NCBI RefSeq assembly: GCF_014656355.1
Contig: NZ_BNCG01000015.1
Location: 41,007 to 105,006, forward strand
Reading direction: 5' to 3'
Length of the DNA stretch: 64,000 nucleotides
DNA from: Camelimonas fluminis
GTDB taxonomy: Bacteria > Pseudomonadota > Alphaproteobacteria > Rhizobiales > Beijerinckiaceae
Shown here: in pieces, positions 61,332-64,000 of the stretch
Layout: every line of letters starts with the position of its first letter
Position numbering within the stretch: the stretch's first letter is position 1
Position numbers and translations under genes: made by a program
The notes under the pieces: model-generated
What the model was told of the DNA's origin: nothing
Seen by the model: the letters and a program-made list of their open reading frames with translations, nothing else
The model's database searches: none

Positions 61332-61902
61332 ATCGTTGCCGCCCCCTTCCGCGCGCATCTACATGGCACAGATCCACGGGTAAAGGCTGCAAACTGGACC
61401 AAATATCTGTCCGCCTGGCTCTCGCCGTGATCGTCCGACATGCGCGCCGCCGCCGGCCAGCGGCGTCAGACTGCTGGTCGCGCTTGCCCGGACGGCGGGC
61501 AAGGGACCGCAATCGCCCGACCGCGCGGGCTCCTGTTCGCCAGATGGCCCCCCTGAATTTTGCGTGAAAAAGCATGCCTGGATCAGCCTGCGTCCGGGAC
61601 CCTTACAAGGGCTTCCGGGACAATGGCGCGGGCGCCTCAAGCGAAATGGTTGGGTTTCCCAGCCATAGCTCGCAATCAGTCAACGCGCTTGACCTGCCCG
61701 TCCAAGGCTTCGGGAGACCCATCAGAGTCAGCGCCAATCGCGCTTCATCCTCAACCCGAATGGCCGGGACTTAAGCGAACCTGCCGCAAAGTAATGGTGG
61801 GAGGTCTGGCCAAACGCGCCCGACCTTCGTCACGGGGCCAACACAAGCCCGGCATCTGTCCCCCCCCTCACCTTTTCTGGCGCTTGCCTTTCATCCCGAA
61901 GC
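61332..61902. other. Intergenic region
   Basis: About 570 bases with no recognised gene. Presumably it contains the promoter of the diguanylate cyclase gene. Confidence 0.5.
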
Positions 61903-61932
61903 CCCGGGGAGGATGCGCGCATCCTCCCCGGG
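61903..61932 (-). terminator. Perfect 30-base GC-rich palindrome downstream of binding-protein gene
   Basis: Arms CCCGGGGAGGATGCG and CGCATCCTCCCCGGG are perfectly complementary. It starts nine bases past the stop at 61942 in the direction of transcription. There is no U-run, so it may act as an RNA-stabilising or pausing hairpin as well as a terminator. Confidence 0.6.
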
Positions 61933-61941
61933 AATACGCTG

Positions 61942-63162
61942 TTACCTCTTGACCAGCTTGCAGCGCGACTCGGCGAGCGGCTGAAACGCTTCATCGCCGG
62001 GTATAACCTCCTTGATTGTATAGTAATCCCAGGCTTCTGATATTTCAGACGGCTTTTTCACTTCGACAATATTCAGATCATACACCATGCGCCCATCTTC
62101 CCGGATGCGTCCGTTGCGGGCATAGATGTCGTTGATGGGATGGGACTTCAGATATTTCATGACCGCTGCTGGATCGTCAGCGCCCACCGCCTTCACCGCC
62201 TTCAGATAATTCATCGTCGCGGAGTAAGCCCCCGCCTGGACAAAATTCGGCATTTTGCCCGTCACTTCCTTGTATCGTTTGCTCCACGTGCGTGAAGCTT
62301 CCGACTGGTTCCAGTAAAAAGGCTCGAGCAACAGCATGCCTTGCGTTGCCTTTGGCCCAAGTGCGTGAACTTCTGTGATGGTGCCGATAATGGGAACCAG
62401 GCGTTGACCTGGCGACACCGCAAAATCATTGGCGGCCTTGATAGAGTTAAGCAGGTCTCCTCCTGCGTTGGCCAGGGCGACGACCTTCGCCTTTGAGGCC
62501 TGGGCCTGCAGGATGAACGATGAGAAATCGGAGGCGGCGATCGGATGATAGACCACGCCAGCGATCTTGCCCCCGGTCGCTTTCAATGCGGCTGTGGCCT
62601 CGTTGACCAGCGATTTACCCAGGGCGTAGTCGACGGCGACAAAATACCAGCTGTCGAGATCCTGCCCCTTTACCAGACGCGCCGTGCCTTTCGCATACGC
62701 ATACGTGTCCCACGTATAGCTAATCGTATTTGGCGTGCACTGCTCATTGGTCAGCGAGGTCGTTCCCGAACCCGTCACGATCAACATCTTGTTCTGTGCT
62801 CGCGCCACATTCGAAACCGCGAGCGCAACGCCGGAATTGATGGCGTCGACGATCACATCAACGCCATCGCTATCATACCATTTTCTGGCCGTTGACGCTG
62901 CAATGTCGATTTTGTTCTGGTGATCAGCTGAGATCATCTCAACCTTGAAAGACGGCTTCGCGGTCGCAACGAAGTCATCGACCGCCATTTTGACCGCGGC
63001 AATTGAGCCTTTACCCGCAAGGTCAGAAAAGGGGCCGCTCATATCGGTCAGAACGCCGACCTTCACGACCCCGCCTGAAATGCCCGCTCCCTCTGCAAGA
63101 GCAGACGTCATGAACGTTGCTGCGACCACACCGGCCAGCAGCCCCATGGATGTGCGCACCAT
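61942..63162 (-). CDS. Type I substrate-binding protein of a branched-chain amino acid-type ABC transporter
   Basis: A 406-residue receptor with a ~24-residue signal peptide ending SALA. The mature part VVKVGVLTDMSGPFSDLAGK, the central VVDAINSGVALAVSNVARAQ and IVTGSGTTSLTNEQ match the LivK-like family, in a branch different from the 12952/42684 pair. GGAGGAAAC precedes the ATG at 63162. It is 29 bases downstream of an esterase gene on the same strand; both probably share a transcript, suggesting uptake linked to ester hydrolysis. No permease genes are in view. Confidence 0.9.
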   Translation of the reverse strand: MVRTSMGLLAGVVAATFMTSALAEGAGISGGVVKVGVLTDMSGPFSDLAGKGSIAAVKMAVDDFVATAKPSFKVEMISADHQNKIDIAASTARKWYDSDGVDVIVDAINSGVALAVSNVARAQNKMLIVTGSGTTSLTNEQCTPNTISYTWDTYAYAKGTARLVKGQDLDSWYFVAVDYALGKSLVNEATAALKATGGKIAGVVYHPIAASDFSSFILQAQASKAKVVALANAGGDLLNSIKAANDFAVSPGQRLVPIIGTITEVHALGPKATQGMLLLEPFYWNQSEASRTWSKRYKEVTGKMPNFVQAGAYSATMNYLKAVKAVGADDPAAVMKYLKSHPINDIYARNGRIREDGRMVYDLNIVEVKKPSEISEAWDYYTIKEVIPGDEAFQPLAESRCKLVKR

Positions 63163-63191
63163 ACCCGTTTCCTCCGGAAAATTGCTGGCGA

Positions 63192-64000
63192 TCAGGCGAC
63201 GCGGCTGGCGGAAGCGCTGGCGTTTCCGTGTGCGGCGGTGACCTGCCCCACCCATTCGGCGACTTCACCCAGCATCGCCGCCGTCTCCGGCAGGAACGGA
63301 AAGATTGGGTATACGTGTACGGAATCCTCGATGATCCTGGCCGTGACGCTCACCCCCTGGCGACGCGCCTTTTCGACAAATCGTTTGGCGTCATCGACAA
63401 GCGCCTCGCCCTCACTCGCGGTGATGTAGACTGGAGGCAGCCCTGAGAGATCGCCGTAGAGGGGCGAAACCATGGGATCGGTCGGCTCGTGAGCCTGGAA
63501 GTAGGACGCCCCCATGAAGGTCAACGTATCCCGGTTCGCCGCGGGGTCCTCCTGGCTGAACTTCCGGACGCTGGGACCCGACAGGGTCAGGTCAAGGAAT
63601 GGCGCCGCCGCGATAATGCCCCTGGGCATGGGATCGCCGGCGGTTTTGAGCGCCAGCGCCAGGGCCATGGCGAGCCCGCCGCCCGCTGACTCTCCAGAAA
63701 GAAAGATTGTGGCGGGGTCGACGCCTGTCCGCAGCAGGGCGCGGTACGCGGCCATCGCATCATCAATCGCCGCAGGGTAAGGGTGCTCCGGCGCGAGACG
63801 ATAGTCGACGGTGTAACAGGTCCCTCCCACCGTGTTGGCCAGGCGATAGGCGTACTCAAGCGATCCATGCGCCGAGCCAATCAGATATCCGCCGCCATGG
63901 AAGTGCAGGATGGTCCTGCCGCCGCCGGCGGTTTCTGGCGAGTGCGGATTCCACGGATGATGGGCATCGATTCCACGCGATCGTGGGCATGGATTCCACG
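63192..64000 (-). CDS. HSL-family alpha/beta hydrolase (esterase), 5' end beyond window
   Basis: The visible 269 residues contain the oxyanion loop FHGGGYLIGS, VDYRLAPEHPYPA, the nucleophile motif SGESAGGGLA, an Asp in ITASEGEALVDDAKRF and the His in DSVHVYPIFPF, the full HSL triad. The frame continues to the right edge without stop. Near the edge it runs through short GATTCCACG repeats whose periods (22 and 23 bases) would not preserve frame if variable, so the true N terminus is uncertain. It precedes a substrate-binding protein gene. Unlike the esterase at 797 it has no long C-terminal tail. Confidence 0.85.
   Translation of the reverse strand, partial: WNPCPRSRGIDAHHPWNPHSPETAGGGRTILHFHGGGYLIGSAHGSLEYAYRLANTVGGTCYTVDYRLAPEHPYPAAIDDAMAAYRALLRTGVDPATIFLSGESAGGGLAMALALALKTAGDPMPRGIIAAAPFLDLTLSGPSVRKFSQEDPAANRDTLTFMGASYFQAHEPTDPMVSPLYGDLSGLPPVYITASEGEALVDDAKRFVEKARRQGVSVTARIIEDSVHVYPIFPFLPETAAMLGEVAEWVGQVTAAHGNASASASRVA
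63947..64000. repeat. Short tandem repeats with GATTCCACG at the right edge
   Basis: GATTCCACG occurs at 63947, 63969 and 63992, with related spacers ending GGGCAT. The spacing is 22 and 23 bases, and the array may continue beyond the window. Confidence 0.6.

Overview
The window is GC-rich and gene-dense, and its reading frames show strong GC3 bias. The gene set points to an alphaproteobacterium, probably a member of Hyphomicrobiales: a very large Gly-rich autotransporter, many orphan periplasmic binding proteins, AMP-forming acyl-CoA ligases with biotin-dependent carboxyltransferases, an aldehyde dehydrogenase / AdhP / DUF779 operon, and palindromic intergenic elements ending in AAACTGCTCTA. 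The taxonomic placement is inference. There are no rRNA or tRNA genes, no CRISPR array and no transposase gene.

Layout. 1-9.3 kb: the 5' end of a Rieske-fused oxidoreductase, an HSL-type esterase, a 2157-residue autotransporter and a fragment of an alpha/beta hydrolase gene. 9.3-14.2 kb: an acyl-CoA ligase and an SDR, divergent from a TetR regulator and a type I substrate-binding protein, with a strong palindrome between them. 14.7-17.6 kb: two unusual winged-helix-like proteins. 18.2-25.2 kb: MocR regulator / EamA exporter pair, an internally deleted Ntn-hydrolase gene, a patatin, an MDR oxidoreductase / MarR pair and a small potassium channel. 25.4-28.7 kb: aldehyde dehydrogenase, AdhP and DUF779, preceded by what looks like the stump of an AcoR-type activator. 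29-33.5 kb: a Gly-rich membrane protein, a SulP transporter without STAS domain, and the rcnR-rcnA nickel/cobalt efflux pair. 33.4-40.7 kb: a sulfur block (LysR, cysJ, cysI, 1-Cys peroxiredoxin, a cystathionine gamma-synthase-like enzyme, PAS protein). 40.8-42.3 kb: an ECF sigma factor and an exported beta-carbonic anhydrase.

42.7-57.2 kb is the most distinctive region. It is an 11-gene, same-strand block built from two related modules. Each module has a carboxyltransferase, a CaiC-like acyl-CoA ligase and substrate-binding protein(s). A second kind of carboxyltransferase, a stand-alone biotinyl domain, a TetR regulator and a DUF3617 protein lie between them. No biotin carboxylase, permease or ABC ATPase is present. 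The likely logic, inferred, is capture of an organic acid, CoA activation, then biotin-dependent carboxylation; the substrate cannot be read from the sequence.

57.5-64 kb: a frameshifted unknown coding region, DUF2322, a catalytically degenerate GGDEF protein next to an intact diguanylate cyclase, and an esterase / substrate-binding protein pair at the right edge, where short tandem repeats begin.
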